From positions 1 to 35,771 of the forward strand of contig JAGVFR010000005.1 in the NCBI GenBank assembly GCA_020057555.1: DNA of 35,771 nucleotides, read 5' to 3'. Made by a program: the position numbers and the translations under genes. The notes under the pieces are model-generated. The model did not search any database, was not told the DNA's origin, and saw nothing but the letters and a program-made list of their open reading frames with translations. Source of the stretch: a bacterium. GTDB taxonomy: Bacteria; Patescibacteriota; Patescibacteriia; UBA9934; GWF2-40-263. Shown here piece by piece: positions 23,956 to 32,493 of the stretch (positions are counted from its first letter, which is position 1; every line of letters begins with the position of its first letter).

Positions 23956-24568
23956 ACAATACTGGTATTTCAATTTCTCCTTGACGCAAAACAACTATCT
24001 GTCCGTTTTTTTCAGCAATAATAGTTGATGGCTGACGCATTGGCAGAACCCCACCATCCAAATACAAATCTGGTTGCAAAAGTTGAGTGCTAAATTGTTT
24101 TTTTACTGACTCAATATCATAACAAGATGGTTCACCAGCGAGATTTGCTGATGTTGCAACAATCGGAACATCTAATTCTTGCGACAGCACATGAGCGATC
24201 GGGTGAGAACTTACACGAATTGCAATTGTATTGTCTTGAATCACAAGCGGCGACAATGTCGATTCTTTGCGAATTGGAGAAACAATAGTAAGTGGTCCAG
24301 GCCAAAGGTTAGAAATTAGTTGATCAAAAATCGGCGATAGCAAAGCATATTTTTCTGCCATTTTTAAATCAACAACGATAAGCGGCGGTGCTTTTCCTGT
24401 TGCGCGACCCTTGATAGCCATCACTTTTTCTATCGCGCGTGAATTTGTCGCATCTGCCGCGATTCCATAGGCAGTTTCTGTTGGAAACACAACAACTCCC
24501 CCTGCACGGAGTATTTCTACTGCTCTTCCTATTTCATCTTTTTTAAGTAAAAACATAGTTTGTGACAT
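23945..24568 (-). CDS. tsaC: Threonylcarbamoyl-AMP synthase (YrdC/Sua5 domain)
   Basis: A 207-residue enzyme that makes threonylcarbamoyl-AMP from threonine, bicarbonate and ATP for the t6A37 modification of tRNAs. VFPTETAYGIAADA, KGRATGKAPPLIV, LWPGPLTIV, IAIRVSSHPIA and PIVATSANLAGEPSC match the YrdC core. The frame stays open for 33 codons upstream to a TTG at 24667, but that extension runs through the long palindrome at 24576-24648 and overlaps the epimerase gene, so I start at the ATG at 24568 (24556 is an alternative). No ribosome site is clear. It lies between the epimerase and ksgA on one strand and overlaps ksgA by 11 bases. Confidence 0.93.
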   Translation of the reverse strand: MSQTMFLLKKDEIGRAVEILRAGGVVVFPTETAYGIAADATNSRAIEKVMAIKGRATGKAPPLIVVDLKMAEKYALLSPIFDQLISNLWPGPLTIVSPIRKESTLSPLVIQDNTIAIRVSSHPIAHVLSQELDVPIVATSANLAGEPSCYDIESVKKQFSTQLLQPDLYLDGGVLPMRQPSTIIAEKNGQIVVLRQGEIEIPVLYVA

Positions 24569-24575
24569 TATAAAA

Positions 24576-24648
24576 GGAGCGGTTCGTGCCATGTTGAAGG
24601 GAACAGCGGCGACAGTCCGATGGCCCGTAGACATGGCACAACCGCTCC
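24576..24648 (+). other. Long hairpin element, copy A, with a core shared with copy B near prfB
   Basis: The arms at 24576-24594 (GGAGCGGTTCGTGCCATGT) and 24631-24648 pair over 18 bp with one bulged C. The 36-base core between them contains GAAGGGAACA, CGGCGACAGTCCG and GGCCCGTAGA, which matches the core of copy B (26771-26847) when B is read on the minus strand. Copy A in that orientation is on the plus strand, opposite to tsaC, and overlaps the upstream extension of the tsaC frame. It may be a structured RNA, an antisense element or a palindromic mobile repeat. Confidence 0.6.
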
Positions 24649-24656
24649 GTGCTTTT

Positions 24657-25583
24657 TCATTTTCCAAACCACTTTACTGTTCTTTCCAATCCTTCATCCA
24701 ATTTTACTTTCGGTTTCCATTCCAAAATCTCTCGCGCTTTGCGCGCATCAAGCGCTGAACGCATAACTTCTCCAACTCCCGCTGGTTCATGACGTGCTGG
24801 AAGTTGCGCACGAGTAAGTTTTTGTAATTTTTGAAAAATCGTATTTACATCAGTTTCTTTTCCAGTGCCAATGTTAAAAACACCTATTACTTTTTTATTC
24901 ATCGCCGCAATGTTCGCGGCAACAACATCTTCAACATACACATAATCTCTTGTTTGTTTTCCTGTTCCAAAAATCGTTGACGGTTTTCCGTTTAACATTT
25001 GATTGGTAAAAATAGAAATCACTCCTGCCTCCCCTTTTGCATTTTGTCGTGGCCCATACACATTCGCGTAACGAAGCGCTATATATGAAACCCCATGCAC
25101 CATATAAGCAAAATGAAAATACATTTCCGCGGAGCGTTTTGAAATCGCGTATGGAGACGATGGTTCTGGAATGATTTTTTCAGACCATGGCAATCTCGCG
25201 GATTCTGGATACATTGGTCCGCCGCTTGAACAAAAAATAATTTTTTTAACATTGATCTGTCCAGCAACATGCGCGATCGTTAAACTTCCCAAAATATTTG
25301 TTTTTGCGTCATTGAGCGGATCTTTAACTGAATCCCGTAAATTGATTTGAGCGGCAGTGTGAAAAATCACATCTGGTTTCACTCGCTTGAGATACTCAAC
25401 AAACTGCGGATTCAAAATAGACATCCGCGTAAAATGCGCGTTTGGATTAACATTCTTCGAGTTTCCAGTTGATAAATCATCAACAACATAAACTTTGATA
25501 TGTCGCCGAATGAGCGCGTCAACTATGTGTGAGCCGATAAACCCGGCGCCACCGGTCACTAATGCTATTGAATATTTTGGCAT
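24657..25583 (-). CDS. NAD-dependent sugar-nucleotide epimerase/dehydratase (GalE-like)
   Basis: A 308-residue extended short-chain dehydrogenase. LVTGGAGFIGSH is the NAD-binding glycine motif at the N-terminus, VDDLSTG binds the cofactor ribose, FHTAAQ follows, and the catalytic set is the Ser of CSSGGPMY with YAISK (YxxxK). RYANVYGPRQ and the C-terminal FNIGTG and LEWKPKVKLDEGL complete the family pattern. Members interconvert UDP-sugars such as UDP-glucose and UDP-galactose for surface glycans; the exact sugar cannot be read here. GGPMY replaces the more usual G.VYG after the Ser. Together with the O-antigen-ligase-like gene at 29463 it suggests surface polysaccharide synthesis. The stop is TGA. 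No ribosome site is evident. The gene follows prfB after a short repeat-rich gap. Confidence 0.88.
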   Translation of the reverse strand: MPKYSIALVTGGAGFIGSHIVDALIRRHIKVYVVDDLSTGNSKNVNPNAHFTRMSILNPQFVEYLKRVKPDVIFHTAAQINLRDSVKDPLNDAKTNILGSLTIAHVAGQINVKKIIFCSSGGPMYPESARLPWSEKIIPEPSSPYAISKRSAEMYFHFAYMVHGVSYIALRYANVYGPRQNAKGEAGVISIFTNQMLNGKPSTIFGTGKQTRDYVYVEDVVAANIAAMNKKVIGVFNIGTGKETDVNTIFQKLQKLTRAQLPARHEPAGVGEVMRSALDARKAREILEWKPKVKLDEGLERTVKWFGK

Positions 25584-25601
25584 ATTATTTTCATTTCCCT
25601 T

Positions 25602-25635
25602 TGCTACTCTGCTACTTTACTACTTTTCTACTCTC
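25602..25635. repeat. GTAGCA/AAGTAG microrepeat between prfB and the epimerase gene
   Basis: On the minus strand the stretch reads as successive GAGTAG, AAAGTAG and AAAGTAGCA units, and the stop codon of prfB (TAG) lies inside it. Similar runs occur at 31640-31757 and 34612-34636, so this is a recurrent low-complexity repeat at gene borders. Confidence 0.6.
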
Positions 25636-26756
25636 GATTCGCTTTTGCAAAACGATCCGAATCCGTAAGTTGCTTTCTCAAATACGCTTCCATAAACGGT
25701 TCAAGCTCACCATCAAGAACTGAAGTCGTATCTGACGTCTCATACTCTGTTCGGTGATCTTTTACCATTTTATACGGATGCAGAACATATGATCTGATTT
25801 GATTTCCCCATTCGGCCGATTGATATTCACCACGCAATTTTTTCTTTTCTTTTTCTTGTTCATCCAATTGAAGCTGAAAAAGTTTTGATTTCAAAATCTT
25901 CATTGCGGTTTCTTTGTTTTGCAACTGCGATCGTTCATTCTGACACGCGACTGAAATGTTTGTTGGAAGATGAACTATACGAACGGCTGAATAAGTTGTG
26001 TTTACACTTTGTCCACCTTTGCCACCTGCCATAAAAGTATCAATGCGCAAATCTTTTGGATCAATTTCTATTTCTTCAACTTCATCAAGTTCTGGTATTA
26101 CTTCAACAAGCGCGAAAGTTGTATGACGCATTTTTTCAGCATCAAACGGAGAAATTCGCACAAGACGATGAACACCGGCTTCGGATTTTAAATATCCATA
26201 AGCATAACGACCTTCAACACGCATTGTAATACTTTTAATTCCAACGTCTTCGGCTCGCGATTCATTCAAAATCGTAACTATCCAATCGCGACGTTCGGCA
26301 AAACGAATTAACATTCTAAACAACATTTCTGTCCAATCCTGCGCTTCTGTTCCACCAGAACCAGCATGAATCGAAACAATTGCAGGAAACTGATCATACG
26401 CGCCGGAAAAAAGCGTGGCAAATTCAAGTCGCGCAAATTTTCTCTCAAATATTTCAAACTTTTTTGCAACTTCATCATGAAGAGAATCATCTCCTTCACT
26501 TTGCGACAGAGTAACAACTTCCTCTAAATCTTTAACTTCTGTTAAAAACCCTTCCCAAATGAAAAGTTCATCTCGCAGTTCTGCTGCTTGTTTACTCACT
26601 TTGCGAGCGTTCTCACTATTATCCCAAAAACCCTGCTGGCCCATTTCAATCTCAAGACTGGCAAGCTGTATTTTTACAGTGTCGAGGTCAAAGGGACCTC
26701 CAGGTGTTCTCTGCTTTCACCCGGAGGGCTTGAATTTGATTGAGAAGTTCTTGCAT
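25628..26756 (-). CDS. prfB: Peptide chain release factor 2, with programmed +1 frameshift
   Basis: RF2 recognises UGA and UAA stops and releases the peptide. The gene is in two frames. An ATG at 26756 opens 22 codons ending WRSL, then TGA at 26690-26688. The site reads TGGAGG, TCC, CTT TGA C: an SD-like hexamer three bases before CTT-TGA, as in the classic prfB frameshift. A +1 shift continues with GAC CTC GAC and gives a 375-residue product. The rest has SPFDAEKMRHTTF (SPF anticodon-like motif) and AGGKGGQSVN (GGQ catalytic motif), with normal length. A 338-residue reading from an internal ATG at 26644 would lose the N-terminal part, so the frameshifted form is the real one. The leader carries a long hairpin (26771-26847) and an extended -10. 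RF2 level is therefore probably self-controlled by UGA read-through at the shift site. Confidence 0.93.
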
Positions 26757-26770
26757 AAAATTTGGCTGGA

Positions 26771-26847
26771 CACGAACGACTGTATCATGTCTCCGGGCCA
26801 ACGGACTCCTCGCCGTTGTTCCCTCCGACATGACACAGCCGTTCGTG
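26771..26847 (-). other. Long hairpin element, copy B, in the prfB leader
   Basis: The arms at 26771-26791 and 26827-26847 are 21 bases long. On the minus strand the two imperfect positions are G-U wobbles, so all 21 pairs form; on the plus strand they would be A-C mismatches. That favours a minus-strand RNA. The core has the sub-stems GGG/CCC and CAACGG/CCGTTG with purine-rich internal loops (GGA against GGA). It ends 14 bases before the prfB ATG at 26756, and the transcript predicted from the extended -10 at 26853-26861 would start with this hairpin. Its core matches copy A (24576-24648). Confidence 0.65.
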
Positions 26848-26852
26848 CAATA

Positions 26853-26861
26853 ATTCTAACA
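26853..26861 (-). promoter_or_regulatory. Extended -10 promoter of prfB
   Basis: Minus-strand TGTTAGAAT (TG, one base, TAGAAT). No good -35 is spaced from it. The predicted start, about 7 bases on, falls at 26846, the first base pairs of the hairpin at 26771-26847. Confidence 0.5.
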
Positions 26862-26913
26862 GAATAAAAAGAAATCAACACAAATCCATCTGTACGCGAG
26901 AACAAACCTTACG

Positions 26914-27219
26914 TTAAAGATTCATACGCTTTGCATACGCTCCCAACACTGGCATTTCCCACATGCGTCCTGCAAAAGCGTTAATCATTCCAAGAATTAT
27001 CAAAATAATAAGAACAAGCGATCCAAGCACCCAAACGACTTGTCCCAAAATTGGAACAATATTTCCAGCCCACAAAATGATCCAGACGATAAGTAAAACT
27101 AATCCTTGCTTGCCATGATGTTGAGAAAACGCACTTTGACGATTTAACCAAAGAGGAAGAACACATAAAACCCCAAGATAACCGATCGCGGAGATAAATT
27201 TCTCTGATTGTGTAGGCAT
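26914..27219 (-). CDS. Small multi-span membrane protein (Tic20/DUF4870-like)
   Basis: A 101-residue membrane protein from the ATG at 27219 (MPTQSEKFISAIGYLGVLCV); a frame start 13 codons earlier lacks support. Hydrophobic stretches at ~9-24, ~40-55 and ~58-80 suggest three or four membrane segments, with SAFSQHHGKQGLVLL between the first two. The order helix, FHxxQG-like text, helices matches the DUF4870/Tic20-like group as I recall it. Function is unknown and nothing specific is visible. It lies between groEL and prfB on the same strand with no ribosome site. Confidence 0.6.
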   Translation of the reverse strand: MPTQSEKFISAIGYLGVLCVLPLWLNRQSAFSQHHGKQGLVLLIVWIILWAGNIVPILGQVVWVLGSLVLIILIILGMINAFAGRMWEMPVLGAYAKRMNL

Positions 27220-27314
27220 AGTACGATAAATGATGCCTGAACTTACGATAAAAATCAAAAGCGGAGTGATGGCACCCCGCCTATGTTTTATTTTCTACCC
27301 TTTCTGCCCTCTCT

Positions 27315-29229
<1,915 letters not shown>

Positions 29230-29248
29230 AATATAGATAAATAATACG

Positions 29249-29275
29249 CTAGCACTCGTCTTATATGACTGCTAG
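29249..29275 (-). promoter_or_regulatory. CIRCE-like operator (HrcA site) upstream of groES
   Basis: CTAGCACTC, 9 bases, GACTGCTAG, against the consensus TTAGCACTC-N9-GAGTGCTAA. The inverted repeat extends to 12 bases per arm (29247-29278) with one mismatch. It lies just downstream of the -10, the usual place for the heat-shock repressor HrcA. No hrcA gene is in the window. Confidence 0.75.
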
Positions 29276-29282
29276 CGTCGTC

Positions 29283-29310
29283 ATTTTACTCAATAAAAAA
29301 AGACTGTCAA
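29283..29310 (-). promoter_or_regulatory. Promoter of groES-groEL
   Basis: Minus-strand TTGACA, 16 bases, TAAAAT. The start would fall inside or next to the CIRCE-like repeat, so repressor binding would block initiation. The -35 lies within the left copy of a 12-base direct repeat (ACTGTCAAGTGG at 29303-29314). Confidence 0.75.
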
Positions 29311-29332
29311 GTGGATGTAAAAGAAAACAAGG

Positions 29333-29450
29333 GTAGCCCACGGCTTTAGCCGTGGTATTAAAATTTGTGTCTCTGTTACGAAAAAACGCAACAAATCAAA
29401 GATAAATAAAAATGAGTTACAACACAGCCACGGCTAAAGCCGTGGGCTAC
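29333..29450. repeat. REP pair (REPIN-like) built of palindromic CCACGGCTTTAGCCGTGG
   Basis: GTAGCCCACGGC and the palindrome CCACGGCTTTAGCCGTGG fill 29333-29355, and the exact reverse complement fills 29428-29450 (23 bp each). The whole is flanked by identical 12-base words ACTGTCAAGTGG at 29303-29314 and 29459-29470. Such paired REP palindromes are commonly spread by REP-associated tyrosine transposases, none of which is in the window. It sits between groES and the O-antigen-ligase-like gene. Confidence 0.8.
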
Positions 29451-29462
29451 AACTATTTACTG

Positions 29463-30731
29463 TCAAGTGGGTCTAGACCACTGAACTATCAATGATATTC
29501 CAAACACTCCCAAAGCCAAGCCAGGCCAAAGAGACCAAAGATAATGGTCAAACAAACCGAGTATTATCAAAACAACACAAAGAGTTAGCCCAAGCATTCC
29601 GTCTGCTTGTTTTGAAACTTTGGCGCTCAATTGATCAATTCGCAAAATTAGATATAAAAATGCCGCGAATCCAAAAATACCAAGCTCACCGAGAATTAGG
29701 AAAAATATATTATGAATCGGTTGATAAGCCCACGCGTCTTTTCCAGAATCAATTGTCTGAAGCGCGAATGTGTACGCTCCTGGCCCAACTCCAAACAACG
29801 GATTGTGTTTGAACACATCATCAAACCATGAGTATTGCGACACGCGTTCTTCAATGGAAATTTTTTCTACGCGAAGGCTTGGTTCAAATCGCGCAAAAAT
29901 TTGTGGATAAAAAATAATAAATGTGGTAATCAAACTAATAAAACCAATAATCATGACTGGAATCACGTGCGAAGGAATTACACGACGTCTAACAAACATC
30001 AAACTAAACAAAAGTAAAAATCCGACAATAAGAGCGAGCCATGCACCACGAGAAAAAGTAAAAATAAGTGTTACAGAAAACAAAATAACAGGAATTGCCG
30101 AAAAAATAAGTTGTTGTTTTGTCTTTATCATTCGAACGATCCATGAAAAAGAAACAAGACCAACTGCAATATAACCGCCAAAAATGTTTGGATGAGGAAA
30201 AGATCCGTACGCGCGCAACATTCTTGAACTAGCGGTTTCAACAACTGCAGTTCCTGCAACCTGCGAGTCTTGCGCTGAAAGTCCGAGCCATGAAAACGAC
30301 GGTGAAGAACCAACAATAATCTGCCACAACCCAAGAACAGATGGAATAATAAGTCCTGCGACAAAAGCACTAACGACTGATTTTATATTTGTGCGGACAT
30401 CACACAAAAGCGTAAGGAGTGCGAAGGCAAATATAAGATGCAAGACCTGCGCGATCCCTGTTTGAAAAAACGAAGTGAATGCAAGCGAAAAAAAAACTGT
30501 TCCAAATAATAAGTATCCAGCCTGTACAATTTTCTTCATCCCTTCGACTGGTTGCCATTTTCCGCGCAACAAAACAACAACAAAAATAATTAACTCTGTT
30601 ACATGCAATGACAAAGTTCCATATTGCGACACTTCCCCACCAATCACTGGAGAAGAAAAAATCCATCGCGTTTGCCAAGGCAAAAGAAAAACCATCAACA
30701 GTAAAAAAATCTCAGCTAATTTCTCTTTCAT
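29463..30731 (-). CDS. O-antigen ligase / polymerase-like membrane protein (Wzy_C type)
   Basis: A 422-residue protein with about eleven membrane segments. AYGSFPHPNIFGGYIAVG, TFSRGAWLAL and NPLFGVGPGAYTF...PIHNIFFLILGELGIFGF match the O-antigen ligase/polymerase family, including the large extracytoplasmic loop between the last helices. Members join lipid-linked glycan to an acceptor or polymerise repeat units; the acceptor here is unknown, and the organism may lack classic lipid A. It overlaps the nucleotidyltransferase-like gene at 30712 by 20 bases, so the two are co-translated. The stop TGA is within a 12-base direct repeat that recurs beside groES. Confidence 0.85.
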   Translation of the reverse strand: MKEKLAEIFLLLMVFLLPWQTRWIFSSPVIGGEVSQYGTLSLHVTELIIFVVVLLRGKWQPVEGMKKIVQAGYLLFGTVFFSLAFTSFFQTGIAQVLHLIFAFALLTLLCDVRTNIKSVVSAFVAGLIIPSVLGLWQIIVGSSPSFSWLGLSAQDSQVAGTAVVETASSRMLRAYGSFPHPNIFGGYIAVGLVSFSWIVRMIKTKQQLIFSAIPVILFSVTLIFTFSRGAWLALIVGFLLLFSLMFVRRRVIPSHVIPVMIIGFISLITTFIIFYPQIFARFEPSLRVEKISIEERVSQYSWFDDVFKHNPLFGVGPGAYTFALQTIDSGKDAWAYQPIHNIFFLILGELGIFGFAAFLYLILRIDQLSAKVSKQADGMLGLTLCVVLIILGLFDHYLWSLWPGLALGVFGISLIVQWSRPT

Positions 30732-31635
30732 AAATTTCTTTATACTCTTTCATAAACTGCTCACGACGGTCGCTATTGTGAAATTTCAAAATCTGATCTG
30801 AAACAATCACGCGTGAATCTTTATTCGCAATATCTCTGATGTTAGAAGGAAAACGATTTCGTTGAATTGAACGAAACAATGGTTCTAACAAAGACCACTG
30901 AATTGGAATCGAAAATAAACAACGAGGCCGATGAGATGGATGTGACAATCGCTGGCGCGCGTTTGGCAAAATCACATCAACCCAACGATTTACAGACGCG
31001 AGTTGCGAAAAAATTTCTGACCTGTCAAGCATTGGAACAAGCGACTTTACCCAATACGCAAGATATGGATCTTCATCTCCGTATTTGAGCGACTCCATTT
31101 GAAGAGCTTCCGTTGTGGTGAAAAAACTAAAACAAAACGGATCATTAACTTTAACATCTTTAATTTGTTGTGGTCGGTTTCCGATCAACGCAAACGGCAA
31201 CACCAAAAAAAATCGTGATGACCAAATTCTATTTGGATCAGTCATTATATATAAATCAATATCACTCTCATTTGTTGTATGCCACCACGCAAGAGTGTTG
31301 GCTGAAGCCACAGCTTTAACGTTTGGCAAGAGTTGAAAAAAATAACAAGCGCGACGTAGTTTGCGATATTTAATTATCGCGTTTAAAAAACGTTTGTGAC
31401 GTTCCTCTACTATTGATGGATGTTGGTCAGAATGCAGTGTCCAAAAACTGTCTTCCTGATTCAATTTTTCTTTAAGCCAAACACTGTTTGTAAGTGATTG
31501 TGTTACTTCAAATAAATCGTACGGTCGTGATGGACGCAACAACCATTTCCAAATTTCAAATGTTGTGAGTGGATAATGAAAAACAGAAAACCAACAGAGT
31601 GTTCTTAAAATTGAAAGCTCGAGATCTGTTGGCAT
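30712..31635 (-). CDS. Nucleotidyltransferase-like protein, Patescibacteria type
   Basis: A 307-residue soluble protein. ANTLAWWHTTNESDIDLYIMTDPNRIWSSRF (residues ~110-140) has the Asp-x-Asp of a minimal nucleotidyltransferase core, though the usual leading Gly-Ser is not clear. The N-terminal ~100 residues look like a winged-helix region (LSILRTLCWFSVFHYPLTTFEIWKWLL). The C-terminal part is basic. I recall similar proteins next to glycan genes in this phylum, but the substrate is unknown. It overlaps the O-antigen-ligase-like gene by 20 bases. No ribosome site is evident. Confidence 0.6.
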   Translation of the reverse strand: MPTDLELSILRTLCWFSVFHYPLTTFEIWKWLLRPSRPYDLFEVTQSLTNSVWLKEKLNQEDSFWTLHSDQHPSIVEERHKRFLNAIIKYRKLRRACYFFQLLPNVKAVASANTLAWWHTTNESDIDLYIMTDPNRIWSSRFFLVLPFALIGNRPQQIKDVKVNDPFCFSFFTTTEALQMESLKYGDEDPYLAYWVKSLVPMLDRSEIFSQLASVNRWVDVILPNARQRLSHPSHRPRCLFSIPIQWSLLEPLFRSIQRNRFPSNIRDIANKDSRVIVSDQILKFHNSDRREQFMKEYKEIYEREIS

Positions 31636-31639
31636 AGAA

Positions 31640-31757
31640 AGAGTAGCAAAGTAGCAGTGTAGCAGTGTAGTAAAGGGAAAGCAGAACTCGTTAGAAGATT
31701 CGCTTGTGACTTCCCTTTTCTACTTTTCTACTTTGCTACTGCTACTTTACCACTCTT
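31640..31757. repeat. Imperfect palindrome of GTAGCAAAGTAGCAG units at the yidC 3' end
   Basis: The left arm (31640-31681) is made of AGTAGCAAAGTAGCAGTGTAGCAG-like units and the right arm (31710-31757) is its imperfect complement. The last residues of YidC (KVAVAK) and its TAG stop are encoded inside the right arm. It may act as a terminator-like stem on either strand. Related runs are at 25602-25635 and 34612-34636. Confidence 0.6.
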
Positions 31758-32465
31758 CTTCCTAAATACAACCGCTTGTTGAACAATTGAAAAAACTGTA
31801 ACCGTAACCCAGTAAAGTGCCAAACCACCAGGCAAACTCACACCAATAACAACTGTCATAACTGGCATGAAATACAACATGGACTTATTCATGGAAGCAA
31901 GCATTGTTTCATCTTTGGCTCCAGACGTTCCAGCAACTTGTTTTGGCGGACTCTTAGACATTAACATTTTCGTTTGAAAAAATTGAAAAATTCCAGCCAA
32001 AACCGCGAGCCAAATACTTGGAACAGAAAGATCTAAGAAGCCTAGAAAAAATTTGTGGATCTCTCCTGGATTTGGAACAAAAGTATAGAGCATTTCAAGT
32101 GCAGTTGGATCAAACCCTTTTAAAAGAACTTGATAAAGCGCGATCAAAATTGGAAATTGAATAAGAAGCGGAAGACAAGATGATAGAGGATTAACTTTTT
32201 CTTGTTGATACAAAGTCATCATTGCTTTTGCAAGTGCTTCTTTATTATCTTTGTGTGTCTTTTTTAGTTCTTCAATTTTTGGCTGAATCTCTTGCATGGC
32301 TTTCTGTGATTTCAACGAAGAATTCATGAACGGCCAAAGAATCAGTTTGATAATAAGCGTGAGTAAAATAATAGCGACTCCCATATCAGAACCGGAAATC
32401 GCGTCATAAAGAAAAACAAGCAAGTTGAAAAGTGGCTGAACAAGAACTAGTTGAAAAATGTTCAT
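31728..32465 (-). CDS. yidC: Membrane protein insertase YidC/Oxa1
   Basis: A 245-residue insertase of the short Gram-positive/Oxa1 type with no large N-terminal periplasmic domain. Five membrane segments are visible: an N-terminal one (residues ~9-22), VAIILLTLIIKLILWPF, PLLIQFPILIALYQVLL, a Phe/Trp-rich one and PGGLALYWVTVTVFSIVQQ. The cytoplasmic loop LKSQKAMQEIQPKIEELKKTHKDN is characteristic, with the Arg/Lys-bearing groove helix before it. It inserts and folds proteins in the membrane, alone or with SecYEG. The stop region lies in a microrepeat (31640-31757). nusA ends 29 bases upstream. Confidence 0.95.
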   Translation of the reverse strand: MNIFQLVLVQPLFNLLVFLYDAISGSDMGVAIILLTLIIKLILWPFMNSSLKSQKAMQEIQPKIEELKKTHKDNKEALAKAMMTLYQQEKVNPLSSCLPLLIQFPILIALYQVLLKGFDPTALEMLYTFVPNPGEIHKFFLGFLDLSVPSIWLAVLAGIFQFFQTKMLMSKSPPKQVAGTSGAKDETMLASMNKSMLYFMPVMTVVIGVSLPGGLALYWVTVTVFSIVQQAVVFRKKSGKVAVAK

Positions 32466-32493
32466 AGGTTAGCAGTCAAAAAAGTCAAGTGAG

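Noticed and set aside
24569-24667. N-terminal extension of TsaC
   Set aside because: It translates a long palindrome and overlaps the epimerase stop codon; the YrdC core begins after the ATG at 24568 or 24556.
26644-26690. prfB as a disrupted gene because of an in-frame TGA
   Set aside because: The TGA is in the exact context of the programmed +1 frameshift (SD-like hexamer, CTT TGA C) and the rest of RF2 is intact.
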